Origin: Streptomyces hundungensis
GTDB taxonomy: Bacteria > Actinomycetota > Actinomycetes > Streptomycetales > Streptomycetaceae
NCBI RefSeq assembly: GCF_003627815.1
Contig: NZ_CP032698.1
Span: 3,844,001 to 3,908,000 of the forward strand
Direction: 5' to 3'
DNA: 64,000 nucleotides
Part shown: positions 36,023-45,170 of the stretch, in pieces
Layout: the number at the start of each line of letters is the position of its first letter
Position numbering within the stretch: position 1 is the stretch's first letter
The notes under the pieces: generated by a model
What the model saw: the letters and a program-made list of their open reading frames with translations, nothing else
The model's database searches: none
Told to the model about the DNA's origin: nothing
Translations under genes and position numbers: made by a program

Positions 36023-36400
36023 CCCGGACCCCTGGGGCTCCGCCCCAGACCCCATATCGCGCCTGAACGGCGCTCGTCCTCAATCGCCGGACGGGCTGAG
36101 GCGGCCGATGCGGGCCCGCACCAGTGCCGCTAGGGGCGCGGGGAACTGCGCGAGAAGCGGGCACGGTCCGCAGCCAAAAGCCCCTGGGGCTCCGCCCCAG
36201 ACCCCGTTCGCGCCTAAAGGGCGCTCGTCCTCAATCTCCCCCAAGGCCTTAAGGGCCAGGGGGGACCCCCATGACAGGCTGAAGATGCCTGCACTGGCCA
36301 GCACCGAGCACTTAAGGGGCGCGAGGAACTGCGCGACCAGCCACGCACGGCCCGCGGACGAAAGGGGGTTCAGGGGCGCGGGGAACTGCGCAGAGGAGGG
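35951..36400. repeat. Mosaic GC-rich intergenic repeat cluster 2
   Basis: About 450 bp between the methyltransferase and the nuoD paralogue. It has module A (GGGGCTCCGCCCCAGACCCC) near 35959, 36032 and 36184, module B at 36206-36283 (about 95% identical to 3401-3478), a shorter B variant at 36056-36103 matched in reverse at 48598-48645, and module C near 36135, 36315 and 36373. The first module A copy is translated as the end of the methyltransferase. The rest is non-coding. Confidence 0.8.
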
Positions 36401-36458
36401 AGCCGCCCCCGCCCCGACCCGGCGCAGGCGCCAGCCCCCCGCAGGGGATACTGGCCCC

Positions 36459-37601
36459 ATGACGGAGACGACGGTCGGCATCGGCGGCGGAGCGGAGAGC
36501 ACCGACATGGTGCTCAACATCGGCCCCCAGCACCCCTCCACCCACGGAGTGCTACGCCTGAAGCTCGTGCTGGACGGCGAACGCATTCAGCAGGCCGAGC
36601 CGGTCATCGGCTACATGCACCGCGGCGCGGAGAAACTCTTCGAGGCCCGCGACTACCGCCAGATCGTGATGCTGGCCAACCGCCACGACTGGCTCTCCGC
36701 GTTCTCCAACGAGCTCGGCGTCGTGATGGCCGTGGAGCGGATGCTCGGCATGGAGGTCCCCGAGCGTGCCGTGTGGACCCGCACCCTGCTCGCCGAGCTG
36801 AACCGCGTCCTGAACCACCTGATGTTCCTCGGCTCGTATCCGCTGGAGCTCGGCGGCATCACCCCCGTCTTCCACGCCTTCCGCGAGCGCGAGGAGCTCC
36901 AGGCGGTCATGGAGGAGATCTCCGGCGGCCGCATGCACTACATGTTCAACCGGGTCGGCGGCCTCAAGGAGGACCTCCCGCTGGGCTGGCTCGGCCGGGT
37001 GCGGCACGCCGTCGCCTCGGTGCGTTCGCGCATGGACGTGTACGACGGGCTCGTGCTCGGCAACGAGATCTTCCGGGCCAGGACCAGGAACGTCGGCGTG
37101 CTGCCCGCCGAGGCCGTGCACGCGTACGGCGTGAGCGGCCCCATCGCCCGCGCCTCCGGCGTCGACTTCGACCTGCGGCGCGACGAGCCGTACCTCGCGT
37201 ACGGCGAGCTGCAAGACACCCTGAAGGTCGTCACCCGCACCGAGGGCGACTGTCTGGCCCGGTTCGAGTGCCTCCTGGAGCAGACCCACAACGCGCTCGA
37301 CCTCGCCGACGCCTGCCTGGACAGGATGGCGGGGCTCCCCCCGGGGCCGATCAACCAGCGCCTGCCCAAGGTCCTCAAGGCGCCCGAGGGCCACACGTAC
37401 GCCTGGACCGAGAACCCCCTCGGTGTCAACGGCTACTACCTGGTCAGCAAGGGCGAGAAGACCCCGTACCGGCTGAAGCTGCGCTCGGCCTCGTACAACA
37501 ACATTCAGGCGCTCGCGGTCCTGCTGCCCGGGACCCTGGTCGCGGACATGGTGGCGATCCTGGGGTCGCTGTTCTTCGTCGTGGGTGACATCGACAAGTA
37601 G
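36459..37601 (+). CDS. nuoD2: Stand-alone NADH-quinone oxidoreductase subunit D paralogue
   Basis: 380 residues with the 49-kDa subunit hallmarks: [15 protein letters not shown] at the N-terminus, [40 protein letters not shown] and the C-terminal [16 protein letters not shown] and [12 protein letters not shown]. In complex I this subunit lines the quinone site. Here it is not in a nuo operon: the neighbours are a methyltransferase and a polyketide synthase. S. coelicolor also carries an isolated extra nuoD. Whether it enters complex I or another hydrogenase-like complex is unknown. ATG 36459 has GGGGA-like purines upstream. Confidence 0.9.
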   Translation: MTETTVGIGGGAESTDMVLNIGPQHPSTHGVLRLKLVLDGERIQQAEPVIGYMHRGAEKLFEARDYRQIVMLANRHDWLSAFSNELGVVMAVERMLGMEVPERAVWTRTLLAELNRVLNHLMFLGSYPLELGGITPVFHAFREREELQAVMEEISGGRMHYMFNRVGGLKEDLPLGWLGRVRHAVASVRSRMDVYDGLVLGNEIFRARTRNVGVLPAEAVHAYGVSGPIARASGVDFDLRRDEPYLAYGELQDTLKVVTRTEGDCLARFECLLEQTHNALDLADACLDRMAGLPPGPINQRLPKVLKAPEGHTYAWTENPLGVNGYYLVSKGEKTPYRLKLRSASYNNIQALAVLLPGTLVADMVAILGSLFFVVGDIDK

Positions 37602-37677
37602 GGGCCCGCAGCACCCCGGGGCACGGGGCGCGCCACCCCCGTCGGCACGGGTCCCCCCAACTGGCCGCCGCCTGCGG

Positions 37678-38730
37678 TCAGTTGGCCCAGTGGCCGCGGG
37701 CCGCCGCGAGGACGAAGCCGGGGCCGAACGCGATGACCAGGCCTGGCGCGCCGTCCGCCGGCGGTGTGGTGGCCGCCGTGCGGGCCAGGACGTCCAGGAC
37801 CGCCGAGCCGCCCAGGTTGCCGTTGTGGGCGAGGCTCTCCCAGGCGTGCCGCAGGTCGGTGGCGTCCAGGGCGAGGCCCGCCGCGGTGTCGTCCAGGATG
37901 CGCGGGCCGCCGGGGTGCACCACCGCGAAGTCGAGCGGGCGGCCGTCGAGCCACTTGGCGAGTTCGGGCAGGCAGTCGTTGAAGGCGGCGGTCGCCGCGC
38001 GGGTCGAGTCGAAGTGCAGGCCCGCGCCGCTGAGCCGGCCGCGGTAGCGGTCGGAGCTGTCCGGCAGCACATACTCCATGACGTCCTCGACGACGAAGCT
38101 CGGGCCGTCCCAGGCCGGGCGCCCGGAGACCACCGTGGCGGCGGCGCCGTCCCCGAACAGCACCTTGTAGACCATCGATTCGAGGCTGGTGTCCTCGTGG
38201 TTGTACGTCGCCGCCGACAGGCACTCCGCGGTGACGACCAGGACGTTCGCGCCGGGGTGCGCGGCGATGTCCTGGTGGGCGCGGACCAGTCCCTGGGCGC
38301 CGCCCGCACAGCCGAGCGTGGCCAGCGGATGGCGCCGCACGGCGGGCGGCAGCCCGAGCGCGCCGACCAGGTGGACGTCGAGGGAGGGCACGGTCCAGGA
38401 CGTGGTGTGGCTGGTTACGATCGCGTCGATGTCCGAGGGCCGCAGCCCCGTCGCGGCCAGCGCCCGGCGTCCCGCCTCGGTGGCCAGCTCCAACGCGTCT
38501 TCGTAAGCAGTCCTGTTGCGCTCCTCGACCATGGCGTTTCCGGCCACTGTTGGCGCGTTCAGGGGCCGGGTGAAGTTACGGGTCCGCACGGTGGTCGCCC
38601 GGGCGACCCGCAGCATCGCCTCCAGACGCGGCAGATCGGGGTGGGCCCGGCGGATGTCTGCGCAGATCTCGTCGGTCGTCACCACGTTCCCTGGCAGAAC
38701 CACACAGGGAGGTGCTATGTGAGCGGGCAC
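37678..38730 (-). CDS. Type III polyketide synthase (chalcone synthase superfamily)
   Basis: 350 residues from GTG 38730 with GAGGGAG upstream. The catalytic triad is present: C141 in TLGCAGGAQG, H272 in VVHPGGPRIL, N305 in HNGNLGGSAV. The C-terminal AFGPGFV matches the superfamily G-x-GPG loop. Such enzymes are homodimers that make phloroglucinol, pyrone or naphthalene products from malonyl-CoA and a starter. The sequence is unlike the RppA and germicidin synthase types I know, so the product is unpredictable. No tailoring enzyme is adjacent. Confidence 0.88.
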   Translation of the reverse strand: MPAHIAPPCVVLPGNVVTTDEICADIRRAHPDLPRLEAMLRVARATTVRTRNFTRPLNAPTVAGNAMVEERNRTAYEDALELATEAGRRALAATGLRPSDIDAIVTSHTTSWTVPSLDVHLVGALGLPPAVRRHPLATLGCAGGAQGLVRAHQDIAAHPGANVLVVTAECLSAATYNHEDTSLESMVYKVLFGDGAAATVVSGRPAWDGPSFVVEDVMEYVLPDSSDRYRGRLSGAGLHFDSTRAATAAFNDCLPELAKWLDGRPLDFAVVHPGGPRILDDTAAGLALDATDLRHAWESLAHNGNLGGSAVLDVLARTAATTPPADGAPGLVIAFGPGFVLAAARGHWAN

Positions 38731-38818
38731 GGACGATCTCCCTCAACGAATCGAAAAAGGGTGGAACATCACCGTACGGCAGGTGGCCGGAAACAATCCT
38801 GAGAATCCAAAAACTTGG

Positions 38819-39676
38819 TCAACTCATCTGTGGCGCTTCAGGGAACGAGCTACGGCTCGCGAGCGAATCGCCCGGCGTGTAGAGCAGCAGCATCACCCGC
38901 GCCCCCGGCGACGTGACCGGCTGGGCGACACAGGTCGTGACCCAACCGGGGCCGTACAGCGCATGGTTGAGCGGCCGCTCCGACCCGTCGGGATAGGCGA
39001 TGGGCGCGGACGCCGCCGCCTCGTACAGGGGACCGGCCACCGGATCCCGGCGTACGTCGTCCTCAAGGCGGGCCAGCGCCGCGTTCTCCGGACGCAGCTC
39101 CACGGCGTGCCGCAGCTGGGGCATCACCACCGGCGCCCAGGACCTCGCCCAGTCGGCGAGCACCACCTCGCGCGCCTGCGGGTCGAGGAGCATCCAGCGC
39201 ATGGGGTTGGCCGGGGGCTCGCCGCCGGGGAAGAGCGCGGCGAACTCCTTGTTGTGGGCCAGCAGGTTCCACTCCGCGTCATTGATGTACGCGAGCGCCC
39301 CGCTGATGCCGTCGACCACCCGCTGCCACTCACCGGGCACGGACAGACCCGATGCGCGGTGCAGCGGGCTCGGCGGGTTCTCGCGCCGGGTGAGCCGCCA
39401 CAGGAACACCCACTCCTGCTCGTCGAAGCGCAGCACGGTGGCCACCGCGGACAACAACTCGGCGGAGGGGGAGGCCAGTTGACCGTTCTCGAACCGGTTG
39501 TACGTGCCCGGGGTGCGCTCCAGAAGGAGGTCGAGCTGCTCCTGGCTGAGCCCGGCGGCGCGACGGCCGGGGCCGGGCTGCCGCGGCGGGAAGCCCAGGG
39601 AAGCGGGGCTGACGGCGGCGCGTCGCTCACGCAGCAGCGCCCGCAGGGCGGCACGGTCGGCGGCGGCGAGGTGCAA
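38819..39676 (-). CDS. XRE-family regulator with MmyB-like ligand-binding domain
   Basis: About 285 residues from TTG 39676. N-terminal helix-turn-helix (AAGLSQEQLDLLLERTPG, NRFENGQLASPSAELLSAVA), then the MmyB-type PAS-like domain (AYINDAEWNLLAHNKEFAALF, ANPMRWMLLDPQAREVVLADW). These Streptomyces regulators often bind fatty-acid-like ligands and control neighbouring biosynthetic genes. GGAAGG 8 nt upstream supports the TTG, though no ATG or GTG is well placed and the frame stays open further, so the start is uncertain. Stop lies 88 bp from the polyketide synthase start, on the same strand. Confidence 0.8.
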   Translation of the reverse strand: MHLAAADRAALRALLRERRAAVSPASLGFPPRQPGPGRRAAGLSQEQLDLLLERTPGTYNRFENGQLASPSAELLSAVATVLRFDEQEWVFLWRLTRRENPPSPLHRASGLSVPGEWQRVVDGISGALAYINDAEWNLLAHNKEFAALFPGGEPPANPMRWMLLDPQAREVVLADWARSWAPVVMPQLRHAVELRPENAALARLEDDVRRDPVAGPLYEAAASAPIAYPDGSERPLNHALYGPGWVTTCVAQPVTSPGARVMLLLYTPGDSLASRSSFPEAPQMS

Positions 39677-40167
39677 GGGGAGCGCCTTCCGTGGCGGGGG
39701 CGGACGGTGGGGGCGGTCGTGGCGCGCGAAGCGGACCGCCGGGCAATTATCTGCATCCGTGCCCCCTGGAAAGACGGCGGGGTTCCCGATCACAATGGGT
39801 GCCGTGGCCGCCCGGGGGGAGCGGCCCACCGGATGCCGTCTGTCCCGTGCGTCCGGGCTCTGCGGCAGGTACCGACACTCGCCACGATGCAGCGGCCTCG
39901 GTACCGGCCGCAGACCTTTGCCCCGTGTTCCGGCCCCGTCCTCGGCGCCGGTCCCGGTCCCGTCCTCGACCTCGGCCCCGGTCCCGCGCATCGTTCCGTA
40001 CGCGACGGGCCGGCCTGGGCGCTCTCCGTCGGGGCGCCTGTGCTCGTGAGTCGTCGTCACGTGCCCTCCCGGATGCCGTCGGTCGACCGCCCGGCGCGCG
40101 CGGCCGCTCACGCCCGCGCGGCACGGCCGCCCGGGGCCACCGCCCGCACCGCGGGAGCGGGCGGACG
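39677..40167. other. Gap between the XRE regulator and the coiled-coil protein gene
   Basis: 491 bp with no gene I can support. The region holds low-complexity CCGGTCCCGGTCCC-type repeats (about 39935-39995). Open frames on both strands encode only Arg/Pro/Gly-rich low-complexity strings. An AT-richer CAATTATCTGCAT patch at 39740-39752 is the likeliest promoter area for the regulator, read leftwards. Confidence 0.4.
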
Positions 40168-41289
40168 CTACGAGATCGCGGTCCTCAGAACCGCCACGTC
40201 CAGTTGTTCCGTCTCGTCGTGGACGGTCAGGTCGATGACCTCGCCGACCACCTTGTCGGGGCCCTGCTGGGCCCGGTTCGCCAGCACTTCGGCGCCCACC
40301 ACGTCGGCGAGGTCCTCGTCCTGGACGGCCTCGATAGCGGCGGCCTTCCGCTCGGCGGACTCCCCCGGCTGGGCGCCCCCCGTACCGAAGAAGTCGAAGC
40401 TGCCCTCGGGGCGCACCGCGCGGCGCGCGGGGTGGGGAACCACGGCGGCGGCCACCGGGGCCGGGGGCGCGGGCAGTTCGGCCCGGCGGGGTCCGGTAGT
40501 GAGGGCGGCCGACGGACGGGAGTGCTCCCCGTTGCCGAGGACCGCCGCGTGCTTCCCCTGCGGCTCCTCATCCTCCCGGGACGGCCGGGACTCAGGAGAC
40601 GGCCGGGACCGGCCGGACGACGGGCGCTCTCCGGACGACCGGGACTCCCCGGACGGCCGCGGCTCTCCGGACGGCTGGGGCCGGCCGGGCTCGCGGGTCC
40701 GGGACGCCTCGGCCTCGGCACGCGCCTTCGCCTGCCGTTCGGCGCTGAGCGAGAGGCTCTCCAGGGCGCGGGCCGCCGCGAGATAGGAGGCCGGGGTGGG
40801 CGTGCTGCCGGACGGCATGAGCGCCTTGGGTCCGGTGGACTCCAGGGCGAGTTGCCGCCGGCCTTCCAGGGCGCTGGCCCGTTCGGTCTCGGCGGTGGCG
40901 TAGCGGCGCAGCAGGGCCGCGTGTTCGCCGCGCAGCCCGGCCAGCTCCATGCGCTTGGTGCGGAGCTTGGCGTCGAGGCGGCCGCGCAGCTCGCGCGACT
41001 CCTCCAACTCCGTCTCCAGCTCGGCGATGCGCTCCTCGGTGCGCCACTGGTCGGCGGCGCGCGAGCGGGTCAGCTCCGCGACCCGGCGGCCCGCCGCCCG
41101 GTCCCAGGCGCGCATGAGCACCGAGCCGGTGACGCAGGCGGCCGCGGCCGCAGCGGCCAACGCCCGCAGCATCGCGGGCTGATCGACGAGCCAGGCGCCC
41201 CCGGCGCAGATGACGGAGACGCCGGCGACGGCCGACGGCTGGAGGAGCCGGTGCAGCGGAGGGGAATGACGGTGGCGTCCACGTGGCAT
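40168..41289 (-). CDS. Membrane protein with coiled coil and disordered tail, unknown function
   Basis: 373 residues from ATG 41289. Basic N-terminus RGRHRHSPPLHRLL, two hydrophobic helices (about 17-35 and 40-58), then a long heptad coiled coil (RIAELETELEESRELRGRLD and onward to about residue 130). A Ser/Pro/Arg/Glu-rich disordered stretch follows, and a short C-terminal ordered segment (DEDLADVVGAEVLANRA, VVGEVIDLTVHDET). The pattern fits cytoplasmic scaffold or divisome/polarity proteins, but no family is recognised. The region encoding the tail has many short imperfect Ser-Gly-Glu repeats. Confidence 0.75.
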   Translation of the reverse strand: MPRGRHRHSPPLHRLLQPSAVAGVSVICAGGAWLVDQPAMLRALAAAAAAACVTGSVLMRAWDRAAGRRVAELTRSRAADQWRTEERIAELETELEESRELRGRLDAKLRTKRMELAGLRGEHAALLRRYATAETERASALEGRRQLALESTGPKALMPSGSTPTPASYLAAARALESLSLSAERQAKARAEAEASRTREPGRPQPSGEPRPSGESRSSGERPSSGRSRPSPESRPSREDEEPQGKHAAVLGNGEHSRPSAALTTGPRRAELPAPPAPVAAAVVPHPARRAVRPEGSFDFFGTGGAQPGESAERKAAAIEAVQDEDLADVVGAEVLANRAQQGPDKVVGEVIDLTVHDETEQLDVAVLRTAIS

Positions 41290-41375
41290 GGCCTGAAATT
41301 TACCGTGCGTAGCGCCCCTATGGACCCCCGCCCGCCAATCTGTTCCCCGGTAGTTACTCCGATCGCCGAATTCGG

Positions 41376-42371
41376 CTACTTCTTGATCAGCCCCTTCGAC
41401 TGGAGATACGCCTTCGCGACATCGGCCGGCTTGGCCCGCTCGGCGTCGACCTTGCGGTTGAGATCGACCAGATCGGCCGTGGTCAGCGCCTTGGTGAGCT
41501 TGCCGAGCGCATCGGATATCTCCGGGGCGGCCGCGTCCTTCGCGTTGACCACCGGCAGCACGTTGTCCGCGTTCTGGAGCTTCTTGTCGTCCTGGAGCAG
41601 GACGAGGCCGTAGGTGTCCAGGCTCGCGTCCGTCGTGGTGGTGAGGACCAGCTGGTCCACCCCGTCCTTGACGGCCTGCTTGGCGCCGGGCGTGCCGACG
41701 CCCTTGGGGTCGATGCCGGTGACGTCGATCCCGTACTTGGACGTCAGACCGGGCGCGCAGAACGGCCGGATCTTGCACTCGTCACCGGCGGCGACCTTCA
41801 CCTTCACCTTGGAAGCGCCCAGATCCGAAAGGGACTTGAGGTTGTTCTTGGTGGCGAATTCCTTGGTCACCGCGAACGCGTTCTGGTCGACGGCCTCACC
41901 GGCGGGGAGAACCTTCAGACCGCGGGGCCCGGCGAGCTTGGTCAGTTCGGCAAGGGTGGCGGTGACATCGCTGGACGCGAGCGGCTTGTCCTTCGCCTTG
42001 TCGCCGTTCACCTTGGCATTGAGGAATTCGGTGAGCGTCGCCGCGTATTCCGGCACGACGTCGATCTCGCCCTTCTCCAGGGCGGGTTCGTACAGTTCGC
42101 GGTTCTTCACGGTGGTGATGGAGGTCGCGTATCCGGCGTCGGCCAGGACCTGCGAGTACAGCTCCGCCAGGACCGCGGACTCGGTGAAGCCGGCCGCGCC
42201 GACCACCAGCGAGCCCTTCTTTCCGCCACTCGTACTGCTGGAGCCGCCCGACGTGCTCGAACTGCTCTTGTCCTGGCTCTTTTCCAGGCTGTCGCCGCCG
42301 CACGCGGCGAGCGTGCCGGCCAGGGCCAGCGTGCCGAGCACCGCACCGGTCGTGCGCAGGATCTTGCTCAT
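41376..42371 (-). CDS. Substrate-binding lipoprotein of a glycine betaine/choline-type ABC importer
   Basis: 331 residues. Lipoprotein signal with LAGTLAAC, lipid cysteine C24, then a Ser/Gly/Thr tether. The OpuAC-type fold begins VVGAAGFTESAVLAELYSQ and has YEPALEKGEIDVVPEYAATL, a pattern typical of osmoprotectant binders. The family binds quaternary amines in an aromatic cage. Which osmolyte is bound cannot be told. Same strand as, and downstream of, two permease genes; the ATPase gene is divergent. Confidence 0.9.
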   Translation of the reverse strand: MSKILRTTGAVLGTLALAGTLAACGGDSLEKSQDKSSSSTSGGSSSTSGGKKGSLVVGAAGFTESAVLAELYSQVLADAGYATSITTVKNRELYEPALEKGEIDVVPEYAATLTEFLNAKVNGDKAKDKPLASSDVTATLAELTKLAGPRGLKVLPAGEAVDQNAFAVTKEFATKNNLKSLSDLGASKVKVKVAAGDECKIRPFCAPGLTSKYGIDVTGIDPKGVGTPGAKQAVKDGVDQLVLTTTTDASLDTYGLVLLQDDKKLQNADNVLPVVNAKDAAAPEISDALGKLTKALTTADLVDLNRKVDAERAKPADVAKAYLQSKGLIKK

Positions 42372-42496
42372 TCGGTGTTCACCATCCAGGAGGCATCGCG
42401 TAATGACGGGTGTTGCGGGATCGGGGGTGCCGGGGCGGCGCAGGGTGTCGGGTGGCGCAGGGTGTCGGGTGTGCGCGGTGGGGTGGAGTCACCGCG

Positions 42497-43165
42497 TCAC
42501 GAGCGCCCCCGCACGGGGCTGAAGATCCGGTCCACCGCCACCAGGACGCCCTCCACCAGCAGGGCGAGCGCCGCCACCAGCATCGCGCCGGCCACCACCT
42601 GCGGGGTGTCGTACACCGCGAATCCCTCGGTGACGATGCGGCCGAGCCCGCCGAGACCCGCCATCGCCGCGATCGTCGCCGTGGCGATGATCTGGACCGC
42701 CGCCGAGCGCAGCCCGGTCATGATCAGCGGGTAGGCGAGCGGCAGTTCCACCTGGAGGAAGAGCTGACGCCCCGACATCCCCATGCCCCGGGCCGCCTCG
42801 ACCGCCGCCGGGTCCACCTCGCGCATACCGACATAGGCGTTGGTCAGCAGCGGCGGCACCGCGAAGAGCACCAGAGCGATCACGGTGGGCAGATAGCCGG
42901 CGTTGCGCAGCGGCGTCACCATGAACAGGGCCAGCACCGCGAAGACGGGGATGGCCCGGCCCACATTGGAGAGGTTCACGGCGAGCGCGCCGCCCTTGCC
43001 GATGTGCCCGAGCCACAGCGCGAGCGGCAGGGCGATCAGACAGGACACCAGCAGGGCCAGCGCGCTGACGTAGACGTGCTCGCCGAGCCGGTGCCAGGCG
43101 CCGTCCTCCCCCGACCAGTGGGAGCCGGTGGCCAGCCAGGTCCAGGCCTGTGTGAAGACTCCCAT
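42497..43165 (-). CDS. ABC importer permease (OpuCB/OpuCD type), second copy
   Basis: 222 residues with about five or six transmembrane helices. The EAA loop that docks the ATPase is AAVEAARGMGMSGRQLFLQ, followed by VELPLAYPLIMTGLRSA. One of two homologous permeases that form the heterodimeric channel. Starts 3 bp after the first permease, so they are cotranscribed and probably coupled. The binding-protein gene follows 125 bp downstream. Confidence 0.92.
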   Translation of the reverse strand: MGVFTQAWTWLATGSHWSGEDGAWHRLGEHVYVSALALLVSCLIALPLALWLGHIGKGGALAVNLSNVGRAIPVFAVLALFMVTPLRNAGYLPTVIALVLFAVPPLLTNAYVGMREVDPAAVEAARGMGMSGRQLFLQVELPLAYPLIMTGLRSAAVQIIATATIAAMAGLGGLGRIVTEGFAVYDTPQVVAGAMLVAALALLVEGVLVAVDRIFSPVRGRS

Positions 43166-43168
43166 CGC

Positions 43169-43849
43169 TCAGCCCGCCTTCGCCGTACGGATCCGCGTCC
43201 ACGGCGTCAGCAGCCGCTGGAGGCCGAGGAGGAGCAGGTCGGCGGCGATCGCCAGCACCACGCACAGCACGGACGCGGTGAGGATCTGCGCCTTGAAGAA
43301 GGTGGGCAGGCCCTGCTCGATGAGGTTGCCGAGGCCGCCGTGGTCGACGAGCGAGCCGATCGTGGTCAGCGCGACGGTGGCCACCGTGGCGATCCGGAGC
43401 CCGGCCATCAGCGCGGGCAGCGCGAGCGGCAGCTCGACCTCGAAAAGCAGTCGTATCCGCCCGTACCCCATGCCGCGGGCCGCTTCCAGGGCGTCGGGCG
43501 GCACCGATTCGAGCCCGGCCAGGATGTTCCGTACCAGGATCGTCAGGGAGTACAGCACGAGGCCCGTGATCACCAGGCCGGCCGAGAGGCCGAACAGCGG
43601 GAGCAGCAGGGCGAACATGGCGAGCGACGGCACCGTGTAGAGCACGGTGGTGATGCCGAGGACGGTGGCGGCGACGCCCTTGCGGCCACGCGCGAGCAGC
43701 GCGAGGGGGAAGGCGACGAGCAGGCCTATCAGGACCGAGACCGCGGTGATCCAGATGTGCTGGACCGTCGCGTCGGTGAGCTCCTGACTGCGGGAGCTGA
43801 CGTACTCCCAACAGATCCAGTCGTTGGCCGCCAGGCAGTTCCGCGCCAC
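43169..43849 (-). CDS. ABC importer permease (OpuCB/OpuCD type), first copy
   Basis: 226 residues from GTG 43849, preceded by GAGGTGGGGGA. Five or six transmembrane helices. EAA loop DALEAARGMGYGRIRLLFEV, then ELPLALPALMAGLRIATV. An in-frame ATG at 43939 would add a Gly-rich leader spanning the promoter region and is rejected. Divergent from the ATPase gene, with about 150 bp between them. Confidence 0.9.
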   Translation of the reverse strand: MARNCLAANDWICWEYVSSRSQELTDATVQHIWITAVSVLIGLLVAFPLALLARGRKGVAATVLGITTVLYTVPSLAMFALLLPLFGLSAGLVITGLVLYSLTILVRNILAGLESVPPDALEAARGMGYGRIRLLFEVELPLALPALMAGLRIATVATVALTTIGSLVDHGGLGNLIEQGLPTFFKAQILTASVLCVVLAIAADLLLLGLQRLLTPWTRIRTAKAG

Positions 43850-43999
43850 TCCCCCACCTCCCCCGAACTTCCCGATACCTCTGCCCCGAACGTACGTACC
43901 AAACCCTATCCCCGCCCACTGACAATCGCCGTGGGCCATTGCGGTACAGCAACATGGGCTTCACACAAGCGCGCACGTCAGCCTTCACAATGGGGACCC

Positions 44000-45145
44000 A
44001 TGATCCGGTTCGAGCACGTCACCAAGCGGTACGCCGACGGCACCATCGCCGTGGGCGATCTCTCCTTCGAGGTGGCCGGGGGTGAACTGGTCACCCTGGT
44101 CGGCCCGTCGGGGTGCGGCAAGACCACCACCATGAAGATGGTCAACCGGCTCATCGAGCCGACCGAGGGCCGGATATTCGTGGACGGCGAGGACATATCG
44201 ACCGTCGACCCCGTCCAACTGCGGCGCCGCATCGGCTATGTGATCCAGCAGGTCGGGCTCTTCCCGCACAAGACGGTCCTGGAGAACACCGCGACCGTCC
44301 CGCATCTGCTCGGCGTCAAGAAGGCCAAGGCCCACGCGCGCGCGGCCGAGCTGCTCGACCTGGTCGGGCTCGACCCCAAGACGTACGGCTCCCGCTACCC
44401 CGAGCAGCTCTCCGGCGGGCAGCGCCAACGGGTGGGCGTGGCAAGGGCGTTGGCGGCCGACCCGCCGGTGCTGTTGATGGACGAGCCGTTCGGCGCGGTC
44501 GACCCGGTGGTGCGCGAGCGGCTCCAGAACGAGTTCCTGCGCCTCCAGTCGCAGGTGCGCAAGACGGTTCTCTTCGTCACCCACGACATCGAGGAGGCGG
44601 TCCGGCTCGGCGACCGCATCGCGGTCTACGGGCAGGGCGCCATCGAGCAGTTCGACGCCCCCGCCGCCGTGCTCGGCGCCCCCGCCACGCCCTATGTCGC
44701 GGACTTCGTCGGCGCCGACCGGGGTCTCAAGCGCCTCTCGGTGACGCCCATCGAGGAGGGCGACCTGGACCAGCCGCCGGTGGTCCACCTCGACGACCCC
44801 CTCCCCGCCGACATCGCGCGCTGGGCGGTCGTCCTGGACGGCGAGGACAATCTGCACGGCTGGATCTCGGGCGAGCAGGCCCGCCTCGGCAAGGGCACGG
44901 TCCGCGAGCACGCCCGGCGCATGGAGGCCTGGCTGCCGGTCGGCGCCTCCCTCAAGCAGGCCTTCGCCACGATGCTCCAGCACGACGCGGGCTGGATCGC
45001 GGTGATCGACCGCGAGGAGCGGGGCCGCTTCCTCGGCGTCCTCACCCCGGCCCGGCTGCACGAGGCGCTGCGCCGGTCCATCGACGCGGACGCCCAGGCC
45101 GTGCCCCGTACCGAGGTGACGGTCGAATCGGTCAGCTCGCGCTGA
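44000..45145 (+). CDS. ABC importer ATP-binding protein (OpuCA/ProV-like)
   Basis: 381 residues. Walker A VGPSGCGKTT (K41), Q-loop YVIQQVGLFPHKTV, signature EQLSGGQRQR and Walker B VLLMDEPFGAVDP. A C-terminal region of about 130 residues holds CBS-like segments (VVLDGEDNLHGWISG, GWIAVIDREERGRFLG), which in OpuA-type importers sense ionic strength. It energises the two permeases encoded divergently. ATG 44000 has GGGGA upstream. Confidence 0.93.
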   Translation: MIRFEHVTKRYADGTIAVGDLSFEVAGGELVTLVGPSGCGKTTTMKMVNRLIEPTEGRIFVDGEDISTVDPVQLRRRIGYVIQQVGLFPHKTVLENTATVPHLLGVKKAKAHARAAELLDLVGLDPKTYGSRYPEQLSGGQRQRVGVARALAADPPVLLMDEPFGAVDPVVRERLQNEFLRLQSQVRKTVLFVTHDIEEAVRLGDRIAVYGQGAIEQFDAPAAVLGAPATPYVADFVGADRGLKRLSVTPIEEGDLDQPPVVHLDDPLPADIARWAVVLDGEDNLHGWISGEQARLGKGTVREHARRMEAWLPVGASLKQAFATMLQHDAGWIAVIDREERGRFLGVLTPARLHEALRRSIDADAQAVPRTEVTVESVSSR

Positions 45146-45170
45146 AGCGCGCGGGCCCGCGCCCGGCCGG

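Noticed and set aside
39677..40167. N-terminal extension of the XRE regulator or a separate small gene
   Set aside because: Open on the minus strand in the regulator frame but low-complexity Arg/Gly/Thr/Pro with no ordered segment. A GGAAGG site supports TTG 39676.
37678..41289. A larger biosynthetic gene cluster around the type III polyketide synthase
   Set aside because: No carrier proteins, tailoring enzymes or transporters are adjacent. Only the regulator is a credible partner.
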